64,000 bases of DNA from an uncultured Collinsella sp. GTDB taxonomy: Bacteria > Actinomycetota > Coriobacteriia > Coriobacteriales > Coriobacteriaceae. Positions 51,289 to 60,776 of the stretch are shown in pieces. Made by a program: the position numbers and the translations under genes. A model generated the notes under the pieces. The model searched no databases. It was not told where the DNA came from and saw nothing but the letters and a program-made list of their open reading frames with translations. Within the stretch, counting starts at the first letter, position 1; each line of letters starts with the position of its first letter. The stretch is from NCBI GenBank assembly GCA_902493895.1, contig CABUQW010000001.1:62001-126000 (forward strand). The letters are read 5' to 3'.

Positions 51289-52002
51289 ATGGCAGAGCCG
51301 ATGCTTTCCGTCTACAACATCAACGTCTGGTACGGCGCTATCCACGCCATCAAGGACATCTCCTTTAACGTTAACGAGGGTGAGATCGTGGCCTTGATTG
51401 GTGCCAACGGTGCCGGCAAGTCCACAACGCTCAAGACCGTCTCGGGCCTGCTGCGCTCCAAGACCGGCTCCATCAAGTTTATGGGCGAGGACATTACCCA
51501 TACGCCCGCTGATAAGCTGGTTGGTAAGGGCCTGGCTCAGGTTCCCGAGGGTCGTCGCGCCTTTTTGCAGATGACGGTCGAGGAGAACCTGGAGATGGGT
51601 GCCTATACACAGCCCAAGTCCACGGTGGCTCCGGGCCTGGAGCGCGTCTACGAGCAGTTCCCGCGCCTAAAGGAACGTCGTCGCCAGGTCGCCGGCACCC
51701 TTTCGGGCGGCGAGCAGCAGATGCTCGTTATGGGGCGCGCCCTTATGAGTAACCCCAAACTGCTTATGCTCGACGAACCTTCCATGGGTCTGGCACCGAT
51801 TCTGATCGAACAGATCTTCCAGATTGTCGAGGACCTGCACAAGGCCGGCACCACGGTGCTTCTGGTTGAGCAAAACGCGCAGATGGCGCTTTCCATCGCC
51901 ACGCGCGGCTACGTGCTCGAGACCGGCAAGATCACCATGACCGGTACCGGCCAAGAGCTCCTGCATGACGATAACGTCCGCAAAGCTTACTTGGGCGGCT
52001 AG
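51289..52002 (+). CDS. livF: Branched-chain amino-acid ABC transporter ATPase LivF
   Basis: A 237-residue ABC ATPase. Walker A is GANGAGKSTTLKT, the signature is LSGGEQQMLVMGRAL, Walker B is LLMLDEPSMGLAP and the H-loop is VEQNA. It starts directly after the livG stop (AGGGGGAGAACTAA), and the operon ends with it. A long inverted repeat and terminator follow. Confidence 0.95.
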   Translation: MAEPMLSVYNINVWYGAIHAIKDISFNVNEGEIVALIGANGAGKSTTLKTVSGLLRSKTGSIKFMGEDITHTPADKLVGKGLAQVPEGRRAFLQMTVEENLEMGAYTQPKSTVAPGLERVYEQFPRLKERRRQVAGTLSGGEQQMLVMGRALMSNPKLLMLDEPSMGLAPILIEQIFQIVEDLHKAGTTVLLVEQNAQMALSIATRGYVLETGKITMTGTGQELLHDDNVRKAYLGG

Positions 52003-52047
52003 GCGGTTCTGCCGTTCTGCCGAACGGCGGACCAGTTGACGCTGCGC

Positions 52048-52143
52048 GGGCACCAGAGCGACAACTTGTCATTCAAAGAGGGCGGCATGACCAGAAGGTC
52101 TATGCCGCCCTCTTTTCATGTCAATTTGTTCGCTCTGGTGCCC
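52048..52143 (+). terminator. Terminator of the liv operon nested in a longer inverted repeat
   Basis: The inner hairpin (52075-52117) pairs AGAGGGCGGCATGACC with GGTCTATGCCGCCCTCT and ends in TTTTC, a strong terminator. The outer arms GGGCACCAGAGCGA (52048-52061) and its complement near 52130-52143 pair as well, with partial pairing in between, making one structure of about 96 nt. Confidence 0.82.
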
Positions 52144-52296
52144 GCTCGCTGTCCGTCCTCTGCCTGCGACGTTGGAGGTAGTCGTTGGGGACGTTTTCCT
52201 TCGTCCCCGCCAAATCATTTTGCTCTGTCATGCGGGCTGGTATTTAAAGTGCGACAATGCCGTGTGGAAATAGAAGTGTCATCTGGGGGTCTATCT

Positions 52297-52974
52297 ATGC
52301 TGTACGAGTTTTGTGCCGAGAACTTTGAGCGGGTGCCGGCGGCTATCGATGCCGGTGCAAGGCGTATCGAGCTGTGCGACAACCTTGCCGTTGGCGGCAC
52401 CACGCCTTCGGCCGGCGTTATCAGCGCTACGACCAACTATGCCCACGAACACGATGCACGGGTGATGTGCATGATCCGTCCGCGTGGCGGCGACTTTCAC
52501 TACAACCAGGACGAGTTGCGTATGATGGAGATGGACCTGGGCCTTGCCGTGAGCGCCGGCGTTGACGGCTTGGTCTTTGGCTGCTGCAAGCCCTGCGCTG
52601 GCGGATGGGCGCTCGACGAGCTTACGCTTGGCGCCCTCGTGATGGCTGCGGGCTGCGCGACCGAGGAATGTAAGCGTGAGCCCATCGACATCACCTTCCA
52701 CATGGCATTTGACCAGCTCTCGCCCGAGGCTCAGCTCGACGCGATTGACACACTCGCCGACTGCGGCATCACACGCATCCTGACGCATGGTGGCGCTGCC
52801 GGTACGCCGATCGAGGACAACTTCGAAAACTTGGCCCGCTTGATCGAGTATGCGGGCGACCGCTTGACCATCCTTCCCGGCGGCGGCATTTCCACGGCCA
52901 ACCGCGATACCGTGGCGGCGGCACTGGGCGTCTCCGAGCTCCATGGCACCAAGATCGTGCCGCTGGAGGTATAA
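52297..52974 (+). CDS. cutC: CutC-family protein
   Basis: A 225-residue TIM-barrel protein. CutC marks are FCAENFERVPAAIDAGARRIELCDNLAVGGTTPS, MIRPRGGDFHY and the C-terminal LTHGGAAGTPIEDN and LPGGGIS. It was linked to copper homeostasis in E. coli, but that role is disputed and an enzymatic function is likely. GGGGG precedes the ATG. The next gene starts 3 nt after the stop. Confidence 0.92.
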   Translation: MLYEFCAENFERVPAAIDAGARRIELCDNLAVGGTTPSAGVISATTNYAHEHDARVMCMIRPRGGDFHYNQDELRMMEMDLGLAVSAGVDGLVFGCCKPCAGGWALDELTLGALVMAAGCATEECKREPIDITFHMAFDQLSPEAQLDAIDTLADCGITRILTHGGAAGTPIEDNFENLARLIEYAGDRLTILPGGGISTANRDTVAAALGVSELHGTKIVPLEV

Positions 52975-52977
52975 CCC

Positions 52978-53775
52978 GTGGCGCTGGTATTTGACGTTCG
53001 GCAGGCGAGCGGTAAGCCCGACGACAACCGCCGCCCCGGCACCGCGTGCCCCTTTTGCGATACCGAGGAACTCGCCAATATCATCCGGCGCGACGGTGAC
53101 TGCATCTGGCTCGAGAATAAGTTTAAGACCTTGCGGGCCACTCGCCAGACCGTATTGATTGAGTCGTCCGACCACGACGCCGACCTGGTGACCTATGCGC
53201 CGGACGAGCTGCATCATGTTATGCGGTTTGCTCTGGATTGCTGGCAGCGGATGATTGACTCCCGACAGTATCGCAGCGTTCTCATGTACAAGAACAAGGG
53301 TCCGCTCTCGGGCGGTAGTCTCGTTCATCCGCACATGCAGATTGTGGGTTTGGAGCAGGAAAACGGTTATGCTTCGCTGACTTCCGCCAATTTCGAAGGC
53401 ATAAATGTCTGGCAACAGGAGAGAATCTCGGTCAACATCTCAACCGAACCGATTATGGGGTTCTTTGAGGTCAATGTTTCAGCCCCGCAGGGAATCGCTG
53501 CCAGCGATGACACGAGAGACCAAGCCGAGGCGGATCTCTTCGCCGATGCGATCCAGGTAGCTCTGCGCTATATCCTGAACGAGCACCACGGTGGTCGCGC
53601 AGAGTCGTACAACCTGTTCTTCTATCACCTGGGCGGTCGGACCATTGCCAAGGCGCTGCCGCGTTGGGTGGTTTCGCCCTACTTTGTCGGCTATCGTTTG
53701 GCCCAGGTCAATGCTGAGACCACGCTCGATGTCGATGCTGAGCGCCTGCGTGCGCATCTGGAAACGCTCGTATAG
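52978..53775 (+). CDS. DUF4931 HIT-like / galactose-1-phosphate uridylyltransferase-like protein
   Basis: A 265-residue protein with a GTG start. A C-P-F-C pair near residue 25 may bind zinc. GGSLVHPHMQIVG carries the H-x-H-x-Q active site of GalT-type nucleotidyl transferases, preceded by LMYKNKGPLSGGS. The family is named DUF4931 and the substrate is unknown; a nucleotidyl transfer or hydrolysis is expected. The gene lies 3 nt after cutC, so the two are co-transcribed, which may be a functional clue for both. Confidence 0.8.
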   Translation: MALVFDVRQASGKPDDNRRPGTACPFCDTEELANIIRRDGDCIWLENKFKTLRATRQTVLIESSDHDADLVTYAPDELHHVMRFALDCWQRMIDSRQYRSVLMYKNKGPLSGGSLVHPHMQIVGLEQENGYASLTSANFEGINVWQQERISVNISTEPIMGFFEVNVSAPQGIAASDDTRDQAEADLFADAIQVALRYILNEHHGGRAESYNLFFYHLGGRTIAKALPRWVVSPYFVGYRLAQVNAETTLDVDAERLRAHLETLV

Positions 53776-53777
53776 TA

Positions 53778-53807
53778 AGACTAACACCCGCGTAATGCGG
53801 GCAGTCT
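53778..53807. terminator. Hairpin between convergent DUF4931 and BASS genes
   Basis: AGACT...AGTCT outside and CCCGC...GCGGG inside around GTAAT. There is no T-run, so the strength is doubtful, though its position between convergent genes suits a terminator. Confidence 0.5.
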
Positions 53808-54804
53808 AGCGTGCCATGGCGTTGCGGCCGGCCTCGACACGCTTGCGCTGGGCGGCGCGCTCCTCGCCGGTCAGACGCTCAAAGAGGCGCCCGATAAGCG
53901 AGGCGAGCACCTGCTGAAACAACGTTCCACACATGACGGGAAACACGACTTCGCCCGGAAAGTATTGCGTGGCGATGACGGCGCCCGAAGAGATGTTACG
54001 CATGCCGCAGGTAAAGCACATGGTAGTCGTCTCGCTATATGGCAGATGCAGCGCACGGGCGACCAGAAAACCGACGACAAAGCCGCTGATGGCGAAGGTC
54101 AAAATAAAGAGGGCGACTTCCAGGCGCACCGCGTTCATGTGCAGCACGTACTCGCTCATGGCGGTGGAGTTGGAGGCGATAACGCCCATCATCATGAACT
54201 TGCAGGCGGGCGAGAGCGCGGGGGAGAGCTTCTCGTGTCCCCATCCACGCGTGAGCTCGTTGATCACGATGCCGAGCACGGCGGGGATGGCGATCATAAA
54301 GGCCATGTCCTGCATCATGCTCGGCACATCGATCGAGACGGTGGCACCCAGCAAGAGCTTAAGCGTGAGCGGAATCGTCACAGGGGAGATAACCGAGGAC
54401 GTCAGGATGATGGTGAGCGCGAGCGGGCCGTTGCCGCCGAACATGCTGATCCACATAAAAGCGGTGACGGCCACGGGCACGCTGTACTCGAGCACGATGC
54501 CGCAGACAAGGTTGGGGTTGGAGCCAAAGAAGAGTGACCCCATGGCATACGCCGCGATGGGAATAAGCACTGCCGAGACCAGCAACGCCAGAATCAGGTG
54601 CAGCGGACGGTGGAACACCTCGGCTACCTGGTGAAAGGTGTTGCTGAGCGCACCCTGAAACGTCATAAAGGCGAAGAGGGCGGGAACAATGGGCTTGAGT
54701 ACGCCGATCTGCTGGGGAAAGAGCACGCCGAGCGCCACGCAAATCGGAACGATGATCTGCATATGCCCCGCGAGGAACTTTCCCAGTCCAGCCCATTGCT
54801 TCAT
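53806..54804 (-). CDS. Bile acid:sodium symporter (BASS) family transporter
   Basis: A 332-residue membrane protein with about nine to ten hydrophobic segments. The BASS pattern is seen in FAFMTFQGALSNTFHQVAEVFHRP, YSVPVAVTAFMWISMFGGNGPLAL and MCFTCGMRNISSGAVIATQYF. Family members co-transport bile acids or other organic anions with sodium; in gut bacteria the true substrate is often unknown. It is monocistronic; the ATG at 54804 is immediately preceded by GGGAGTCACGGGGC. Confidence 0.85.
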   Translation of the reverse strand: MKQWAGLGKFLAGHMQIIVPICVALGVLFPQQIGVLKPIVPALFAFMTFQGALSNTFHQVAEVFHRPLHLILALLVSAVLIPIAAYAMGSLFFGSNPNLVCGIVLEYSVPVAVTAFMWISMFGGNGPLALTIILTSSVISPVTIPLTLKLLLGATVSIDVPSMMQDMAFMIAIPAVLGIVINELTRGWGHEKLSPALSPACKFMMMGVIASNSTAMSEYVLHMNAVRLEVALFILTFAISGFVVGFLVARALHLPYSETTTMCFTCGMRNISSGAVIATQYFPGEVVFPVMCGTLFQQVLASLIGRLFERLTGEERAAQRKRVEAGRNAMAR

Positions 54805-54964
54805 ATGCCCCGTGACTCCCTTTATCCGCGAACTCGTTTGTATGGATATGCTAGACGCTCGTATGTGTCCGTGCGGCTGAAACGCTCGATTATTTCGAGG
54901 CCATTACCGCCATCGTTTGCCGAAACCGCGGCGCACCGCGGCGTTTTGCGTCCGCGCTGCACGG

Positions 54965-54970
54965 TATAAT
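54965..54970 (+). promoter_or_regulatory. -10 hexamer of the recJ promoter
   Basis: A perfect TATAAT lies about 57 nt before the leader ORF. A consensus -35 is not evident upstream. It is oriented toward the recJ-helicase fusion. Confidence 0.6.
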
Positions 54971-55026
54971 AAATCCGTTCAACAGATCTGCCTGCCGAAG
55001 CGGGCATACACAGAGGACTCATCGCT

Positions 55027-55092
55027 ATGAACCGTGAGAGGTATCGCGGCGACCTGCCCCTATCAGGGGTGGGTGCCTATGTCATCGCTTAA
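55027..55092 (+). CDS. 21-codon leader ORF overlapping the recJ fusion start
   Basis: ATG 55027 is preceded by AGAGGA at good distance and the frame ends at TAA 55090-55092, 14 nt inside recJ in another frame. Between them CCCCT and AGGGG (55057-55070) can pair, covering part of the GGGGTGGG ribosome-binding site of recJ. Ribosomes translating this short ORF would open that hairpin, giving translational coupling. A chance ORF is the alternative. The peptide itself has no known motif. Confidence 0.45.
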   Translation: MNRERYRGDLPLSGVGAYVIA

Positions 55093-58000
55093 GACGACGC
55101 ATCGCTGGGCGGTCGCTCAGCAAAACCCCGAGCTCGAAAAGGAGCTTTCGGCTGGTCTGGGCATTCCCGGGCTGGTGGCGCGCATTATGGTCGCGCACGG
55201 CATTGGCTCCATCAAAGAGGGCCAATTGTTTTTGACGCCTTCGCTCGATCGCGACTGGGCCGACCCACTCATTATCCCGGGCATGTCGGTCGTTGCCGAC
55301 CGCGTCGAGCGTGCTATTCGCAACCACGAGCACATTGCGGTCTTTGGCGATTTTGACGTTGACGGCATTACGTCGACCTGCCTGTTGACCGAGGCGCTGC
55401 GCACGTTTGGCGCCGATGTCACGCCGTTTATTCCGCATCGCTTTGATGAGGGCTACGGTCTTTCGCGCGCGGCACTCGACCGCGTTAACGAGCTCGCTCG
55501 CCCCCAGCTGATCGTGACCGTCGATAACGGCATTGCCGCCAAGGAAGAGGTTTCCTATCTGGAGAGCCTGGGGATTGATTTGGTGGTCACGGACCATCAC
55601 GAGCCCTCCGACCAGGTGCCGCAGGGTGTGCCCCTGACCGACCCCAAGCTCGAAGACGAGGGCCCCTCGCGCGAGCTTGCCGGTGCTGGTGTGGCGCTCA
55701 AGCTGGTGCAAGTCCTGGGTGAGCGCCTGGGCAAGCCGTCGTATTGGCGTTCGCTAATCGAGGTCGCGGCGCTGGGCACCGTGTCCGACATGATGCCGCT
55801 CACGCCCGAGAACCGCGCGCTGGTTGCCGAGGGCATCCAGCAGATGCGCGTGACGGCCCGCCCCGGCTATATCGCGCTTGCCTCGCTCGCCAAGGCGGAC
55901 CTTTCGAGCATTACGGCGGATGGCCTGTCATTCTCGCTCATTCCCCGCTTAAACGCTGCCGGTCGCATGGCCGATCCCAAGCTGGCGCTCGACCTGCTGC
56001 TTGCCCACAATCCCATCGAAGCAAGCGCGCTGGCGGCTGAGCTCGAGGAAATCAACCGCCAGCGCCGTGAGATCGAGGCGGAGCTCACGCGCGATGCTAT
56101 GGCAAAGGTCGAGGAGACCTATGACGGCGGACGCGCGATCGTCGTGGGCGGTGAAGGCTGGCACGAGGGTGTCAAGGGCATCGTGGCAAGCCGTCTGACC
56201 AACCGCTATCACGTGCCGGCACTGCTGTTCTCGATCGAGGACGGTATCGCGCGCGGCTCTGGTCGCTCGGTGGGCAAAGTTAACCTGTTTGACGCCGTCG
56301 AGCGCTGTTCCGACCTGCTGATTCGTCGCGGCGGACATGCCGGTGCGGTGGGAGTGACCATCGAGGCATCCAAGCTCGATGAATTCCGTCGTCGCCTTTC
56401 CGCCGTGCTATCGGAGATTCCCGTCGAGGACTTTGAAGACATCGACGAGGTTGCCGCCACGGTCGACCTTTCCGAGCTGAATATTGAGACCATCGAGCAG
56501 ATTTCCCGTCTTGAGCCGTTTGGCCAGGGCAACAAGGTGCCGCTGCTGGCCGCCGAGGGCGTGACGATGTGCGATCGCGCCGTGGTGGGCAAAACCGGCG
56601 AGCACATGCGCTTTGTGGCGACCGATGGCGCCGCGAGTGTGCCGGCCATTATGTTCCGCGTGCCGCAAATCGATAAGCTCATCAACTGCGATAGCGCTGT
56701 CGACTTGGTGTTCGAGGCCGTTGCCGAGCATTGGCAGGGGCGTGTGAAGCCCAAGCTCATGATCAAGGATGTTCTGGTCCGCGATACCACGCTGCCCAGC
56801 GTCGACGATCCGGCATGCGAGCTTCGTCGTGGCGTGCAGCCGGCGGATTCCGGCCTGCGCCTGGAGTCGCGTAAGCGCGAGACGCTCGCCCAGCTTTCCT
56901 ATACCGAGCTGACGCGCTCGCTTATCCATAGCTTTATCGGCTCGAACCAGCCGCACCGCGCGCAGGTCGAGGCGCTCGATGCCCTGGCCGATCACCAAAG
57001 TGTTCTGGCCGTTATGGGAACGGGGCGCGGCAAGTCACTCATCTTCCATGTGCATGCCGCGCGCGAGGCGGTCCTTCGCGGACGTGCGAGCATCTTTGTC
57101 TATCCGCTGCGCGCGCTCGTTGCCGACCAGGCCTATCACCTCTCGTCGACGATGGCCGCGCTCGGCATTGGCGTCGGCGTGTTGACCGGCGAGACCGTGG
57201 AGGCGGCGCGCGATGACGTGTTTGCCGGCTTGGCTTCGGGCCGTACCGGCATCGTGCTCACGACGCCCGAGTTCCTGTCCATTCACCGCGACCGCTTTGC
57301 GCGTTCGGGGCGCATCGGTTTTGTCGTTATCGATGAGGCACACCACGCTGGCCTTGCCAAGGGCGGCGACCGCAGCGCCTATCTCGACATGCCCGATATC
57401 CTCAAAGCCCTGGGCGACCCGGTCGTTATGGCCGCGACGGCCACCGCGACGGCTCCGGTCGTGGCCGAGCTTGCCCGCATGCTTCCGATCACTCACACGG
57501 TGGTCGACGAGACGGTGCGCGAGAACCTGCAGCTCGAGGACGACCGAGATCTTGCGAGCCGCGAGAACCGTTTGGTGTCGATCGTGGCGATGGGGGAGAA
57601 GACCGTCATTTACGTCAATTCGCGTGATCAGTCCGTGGCGCTTGCCAAGACACTACGCAAACGCGTTCCCGACTGTGCGACCCATATCGCGTTCTATAAC
57701 GCGGGGCTTGCGCGTTCCGATCGCCGTCGCGTGGAGGAAGCATTCCGAGACGGAAGCCTCAGCTGCATCGTTTCGACCTCCGCCTTTGGCGAGGGTGTCA
57801 ACCTGCCCGATATCCGCCATGTCGTGCTCTACCACATGCCGTTTGGCGCCATCGAGTTCAACCAGATGAGCGGACGTGCCGGCCGCGATGGCCAGCCCGC
57901 CGTGATCCATCTGCTCTATTCGTCGCGCGACGCCCGCATTAACGAGCGCCTGCTCGACTGCTATGCGCCCGAGCGCGACGAGCTCGTCACGCTCTATCGC

Positions 58001-58366
58001 GCGCTGCAGACCATGTGGCGCTCCAACCGCGGCAAAACCGGGGACGATTCCTTTAGTGCGAGCGATATCGACATCGCGCAGATGTGCCTTGCCATCGATG
58101 CTCGCACGCCGGTCGACGAGCGTTCGGTGGAAAGCGGCCTGGGAATCTTCGAAGAGCTTGGTTTCTGTCGAGTTTCGGGGTTTGACGACACTCGTCGCAT
58201 CGCGATGGCCGAAAACCCCGGCCGCGTGCAATTGAGCAGGTCAATTCGCTATTTGGAGGGCTTGCGCTCGCGCATGGAGTTTTCGGCTTTCCGGAGCTGG
58301 GCGCTCGATTCGTGCGCTTCTGATATGCTAGCCAAAGTTAACCGCCCGATCGTACCGCGGGCCTAG
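55079..58366 (+). CDS. recJ: RecJ exonuclease fused to a RecQ-like helicase
   Basis: A 1,095-residue protein. Residues about 25-560 are RecJ: AVFGDFDVDGITSTCLL (DHH-type motif I), VTVDNGI, VVTDHHEP (motif III) and the DHHA1-like GRSVGKVNLFDA-GGHAGAVG. Residues about 620-960 are a superfamily 2 helicase: GTGRGKSLIFH (Walker A), VVIDEAHHAG (DEAH), AATATAT, and SAFGEGVNLPDIR with QMSGRAGRDGQP (motif VI) as in RecQ. RecJ degrades ssDNA 5' to 3' and RecQ unwinds ahead of it in RecF-pathway repair, so the fusion would couple both. Its RBS may be controlled by an overlapping leader ORF. relA follows 15 nt on. Confidence 0.9.
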   Translation: MSSLKTTHRWAVAQQNPELEKELSAGLGIPGLVARIMVAHGIGSIKEGQLFLTPSLDRDWADPLIIPGMSVVADRVERAIRNHEHIAVFGDFDVDGITSTCLLTEALRTFGADVTPFIPHRFDEGYGLSRAALDRVNELARPQLIVTVDNGIAAKEEVSYLESLGIDLVVTDHHEPSDQVPQGVPLTDPKLEDEGPSRELAGAGVALKLVQVLGERLGKPSYWRSLIEVAALGTVSDMMPLTPENRALVAEGIQQMRVTARPGYIALASLAKADLSSITADGLSFSLIPRLNAAGRMADPKLALDLLLAHNPIEASALAAELEEINRQRREIEAELTRDAMAKVEETYDGGRAIVVGGEGWHEGVKGIVASRLTNRYHVPALLFSIEDGIARGSGRSVGKVNLFDAVERCSDLLIRRGGHAGAVGVTIEASKLDEFRRRLSAVLSEIPVEDFEDIDEVAATVDLSELNIETIEQISRLEPFGQGNKVPLLAAEGVTMCDRAVVGKTGEHMRFVATDGAASVPAIMFRVPQIDKLINCDSAVDLVFEAVAEHWQGRVKPKLMIKDVLVRDTTLPSVDDPACELRRGVQPADSGLRLESRKRETLAQLSYTELTRSLIHSFIGSNQPHRAQVEALDALADHQSVLAVMGTGRGKSLIFHVHAAREAVLRGRASIFVYPLRALVADQAYHLSSTMAALGIGVGVLTGETVEAARDDVFAGLASGRTGIVLTTPEFLSIHRDRFARSGRIGFVVIDEAHHAGLAKGGDRSAYLDMPDILKALGDPVVMAATATATAPVVAELARMLPITHTVVDETVRENLQLEDDRDLASRENRLVSIVAMGEKTVIYVNSRDQSVALAKTLRKRVPDCATHIAFYNAGLARSDRRRVEEAFRDGSLSCIVSTSAFGEGVNLPDIRHVVLYHMPFGAIEFNQMSGRAGRDGQPAVIHLLYSSRDARINERLLDCYAPERDELVTLYRALQTMWRSNRGKTGDDSFSASDIDIAQMCLAIDARTPVDERSVESGLGIFEELGFCRVSGFDDTRRIAMAENPGRVQLSRSIRYLEGLRSRMEFSAFRSWALDSCASDMLAKVNRPIVPRA

Positions 58367-58381
58367 GGGAAGGGGACCTCG

Positions 58382-60742
58382 ATGGATGCCGCAGCCCGTA
58401 CCGCCCATGATTCCACCCTCCAGCCGTTTTCGGAGATGGAGCACTATAAGCATGCCGATGAGCTGCCGCCCGAGATTATGGCGGACAGCTACGACAAGCT
58501 GGAGCGCCTGTGCCTCAAATATATGAATGAGGACGACTTTTCTAAGGTTGAGCAGGCCTACTGCTTTGCCGCCGAGAAGCACTGCAACCAAAAGCGCCGC
58601 TCGGGCGAGATGTACATTAACCATCCCGTCGAGGTTGCCATCATTTTGGCCGATCTCAAGATGGACTGCGATGTGGTGTGTGCCGCGCTGCTGCACGATA
58701 CCGTCGAGGATACCGAGACCTCGCTCACCGATGTTTCCGGCCTGTTTGGCGATACGGTGGCCGAGCTCGTCGATGGCGTGACCAAGCTCACCAACATCGA
58801 AGTCGACAGCATGGACGAGAAGCAGGCGCTCACGCTGCGCAAGATGTTCCTCGCCATGTCCAAGGACATCCGCGTCATCATCGTTAAACTTGCCGATCGT
58901 CTGCACAACATGCGAACGCTGGCAGCCCTGCGCGAGGATCGTCGCCTGTTTAAGGCTCGCGAGACCATGGACGTGTACGCGCCCTTGGCCGACCGCCTGG
59001 GCATGAGCTCTATTAAGTGGGAGCTCGAGGACCTGTCCTTCTTCTACCTGGAGCCCGATGCCTACCAGCGCATCGCGCGTATGGTAGCTGAGTCGCGCGA
59101 GGTCCGCGAACGCTACCTTGCCGAGACCATCAAGACGCTTACCGATGAGCTCAACCGCATTGGTCTGGAGGACTTCCAGATCAACGGCCGCTCCAAGCAC
59201 TATTGGTCCATCTACCAAAAGATGAAGCGCAAGGGCAAGGAGTTCTCCGAGATCTACGACCTGGTGGCGCTGCGCGTTATTACCCATTCGGTGCGCGATT
59301 GCTACTCCACGCTCGGTGCGGTGCATACGCTGTGGCACCCCATGCCTGGTCGCTTTAAAGACTATATCGCCATGCCTAAGGTCAATAACTACCAGTCGCT
59401 CCACACGACGGTCATCGGCCCTACGGCTCGTCCGCTCGAGATTCAGATTCGAACCTATGAGATGCATGAGCAGGCCGAGTACGGCATTGCCGCCCACTGG
59501 CTATATAAGAAGTCAGGCGGATCGTCTGCTTCCAAGACCAATGACGCTCAACGTTTGGACGACCAGATCAACTGGCTCAAACATTCGCTCGATTGGGCGG
59601 CTTCCGACGAGATCACCGATGCCAAGGAATACCTGCACTCGCTGAAGGTCGATCTGTTCGATCAAGAGATCTTTGTCTTCACGCCCAAAGGCGAGGTCAT
59701 GGCGCTTCGTGCCGGCTCCACGCCGCTCGACTTTGCCTATGCCGTTCACACCGAGGTGGGAAACCACTGCGTCGGCGCCAAAATCAACGGTGCGGTGGCT
59801 CCGCTCACGCACGAGATCAAGACGGGCGACCGCGTTGAAATCCTGACTAACAAGAGTTCCAAGCCGTCGCGCGATTGGCTCAAGATCGTTAAGACGCCTT
59901 CCGCCAAGTCAAAGATCCGCCGCTATTTTGCCGCTGCGACCAAGGACGACGACGCTGCCGCCGGTCGCGATATGCTGGCCAAGGACCTGCGTAAGCGTGG
60001 CTATGGCATTTCTACGCCGCGTTCGACGCGTGCGCTCAACGCCGTGGCGGAGCAGTTTAACTTCAAGCAGCTCGAGGACCTGTTTGCCGCCGTCGGCGCC
60101 GGCAAGGTTGCCCCGCGCGCTGTGGGCAATAAGGTTGAGCAAATCTTGGACCCCAAGCCTGAGGAACAGCTCACCAAGGCCGAGGCTATCGCCGAGGTCG
60201 TGAAGCAGCCTGCCCGCGGCTCCAACCGCAAGCCGCAAAAACGCGGCAAGAGCGCCAGTAACGGCATTATCGTTAAGGGCGAGAGCAACAGCGGCCTGCT
60301 GGTCCGTCTGGCTCATTGCTGCAACCCCGTGACGGGCGACGACATCGTCGGCTTCATCACGCGCGGTCGTGGCGTTTCGGTGCATCGCGCCAACTGCCCT
60401 AACGTCAAGGGTCTTATGGAACATCCCGAGCGCATGATCGATGTGGAGTGGGACGGCGCTGCCGACACCCTCTTCCAGGTCGAGATCGTGGTCGAGTGCC
60501 TGGACCGCATGGGCCTGCTCAAGGATGTCACCATTGCCATTGGCGATGCGGGCGGCAATATCCTTTCTGCCGCCACGTCGACCAACCGCGAGGGTATTGC
60601 AACCCTGCGCTTTATGGTCGAGATCTCGGACGCGAGTGGTCTGGATCCGCTGCTTGCTTCCATCAGCAGTGTCGATTCGGTCTACGACGCTCGCCGTCTT
60701 ATGCCCGGCGAAGGCGGAGCTCAGCTCAAGCGCCGTGTGTAG
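58382..60742 (+). CDS. relA: Bifunctional (p)ppGpp synthetase/hydrolase
   Basis: A 786-residue Rel/SpoT enzyme. The order is HD hydrolase (HPVEVAIILADL, LLHDTVEDT), synthetase (KMKRKGKEFSEIYDLVALRVI; AMPKVNNYQSLHTTVIGP), TGS (FVFTPKGEVMALRAGSTPLDF), a helical/zinc-finger region (LAHCCNPVTGDDIVGF) and ACT (FQVEIVVECLDRMGLLKDV). Both catalytic sites look complete, so it likely both makes and degrades the alarmone. It starts 15 nt after recJ, so an operon is likely. GGGGAAGGGGACC precedes the ATG. A terminator follows. Confidence 0.95.
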   Translation: MDAAARTAHDSTLQPFSEMEHYKHADELPPEIMADSYDKLERLCLKYMNEDDFSKVEQAYCFAAEKHCNQKRRSGEMYINHPVEVAIILADLKMDCDVVCAALLHDTVEDTETSLTDVSGLFGDTVAELVDGVTKLTNIEVDSMDEKQALTLRKMFLAMSKDIRVIIVKLADRLHNMRTLAALREDRRLFKARETMDVYAPLADRLGMSSIKWELEDLSFFYLEPDAYQRIARMVAESREVRERYLAETIKTLTDELNRIGLEDFQINGRSKHYWSIYQKMKRKGKEFSEIYDLVALRVITHSVRDCYSTLGAVHTLWHPMPGRFKDYIAMPKVNNYQSLHTTVIGPTARPLEIQIRTYEMHEQAEYGIAAHWLYKKSGGSSASKTNDAQRLDDQINWLKHSLDWAASDEITDAKEYLHSLKVDLFDQEIFVFTPKGEVMALRAGSTPLDFAYAVHTEVGNHCVGAKINGAVAPLTHEIKTGDRVEILTNKSSKPSRDWLKIVKTPSAKSKIRRYFAAATKDDDAAAGRDMLAKDLRKRGYGISTPRSTRALNAVAEQFNFKQLEDLFAAVGAGKVAPRAVGNKVEQILDPKPEEQLTKAEAIAEVVKQPARGSNRKPQKRGKSASNGIIVKGESNSGLLVRLAHCCNPVTGDDIVGFITRGRGVSVHRANCPNVKGLMEHPERMIDVEWDGAADTLFQVEIVVECLDRMGLLKDVTIAIGDAGGNILSAATSTNREGIATLRFMVEISDASGLDPLLASISSVDSVYDARRLMPGEGGAQLKRRV

Positions 60743-60776
60743 GTGCGAGAGCCTCTTGGCATCATAGATATTGGTT

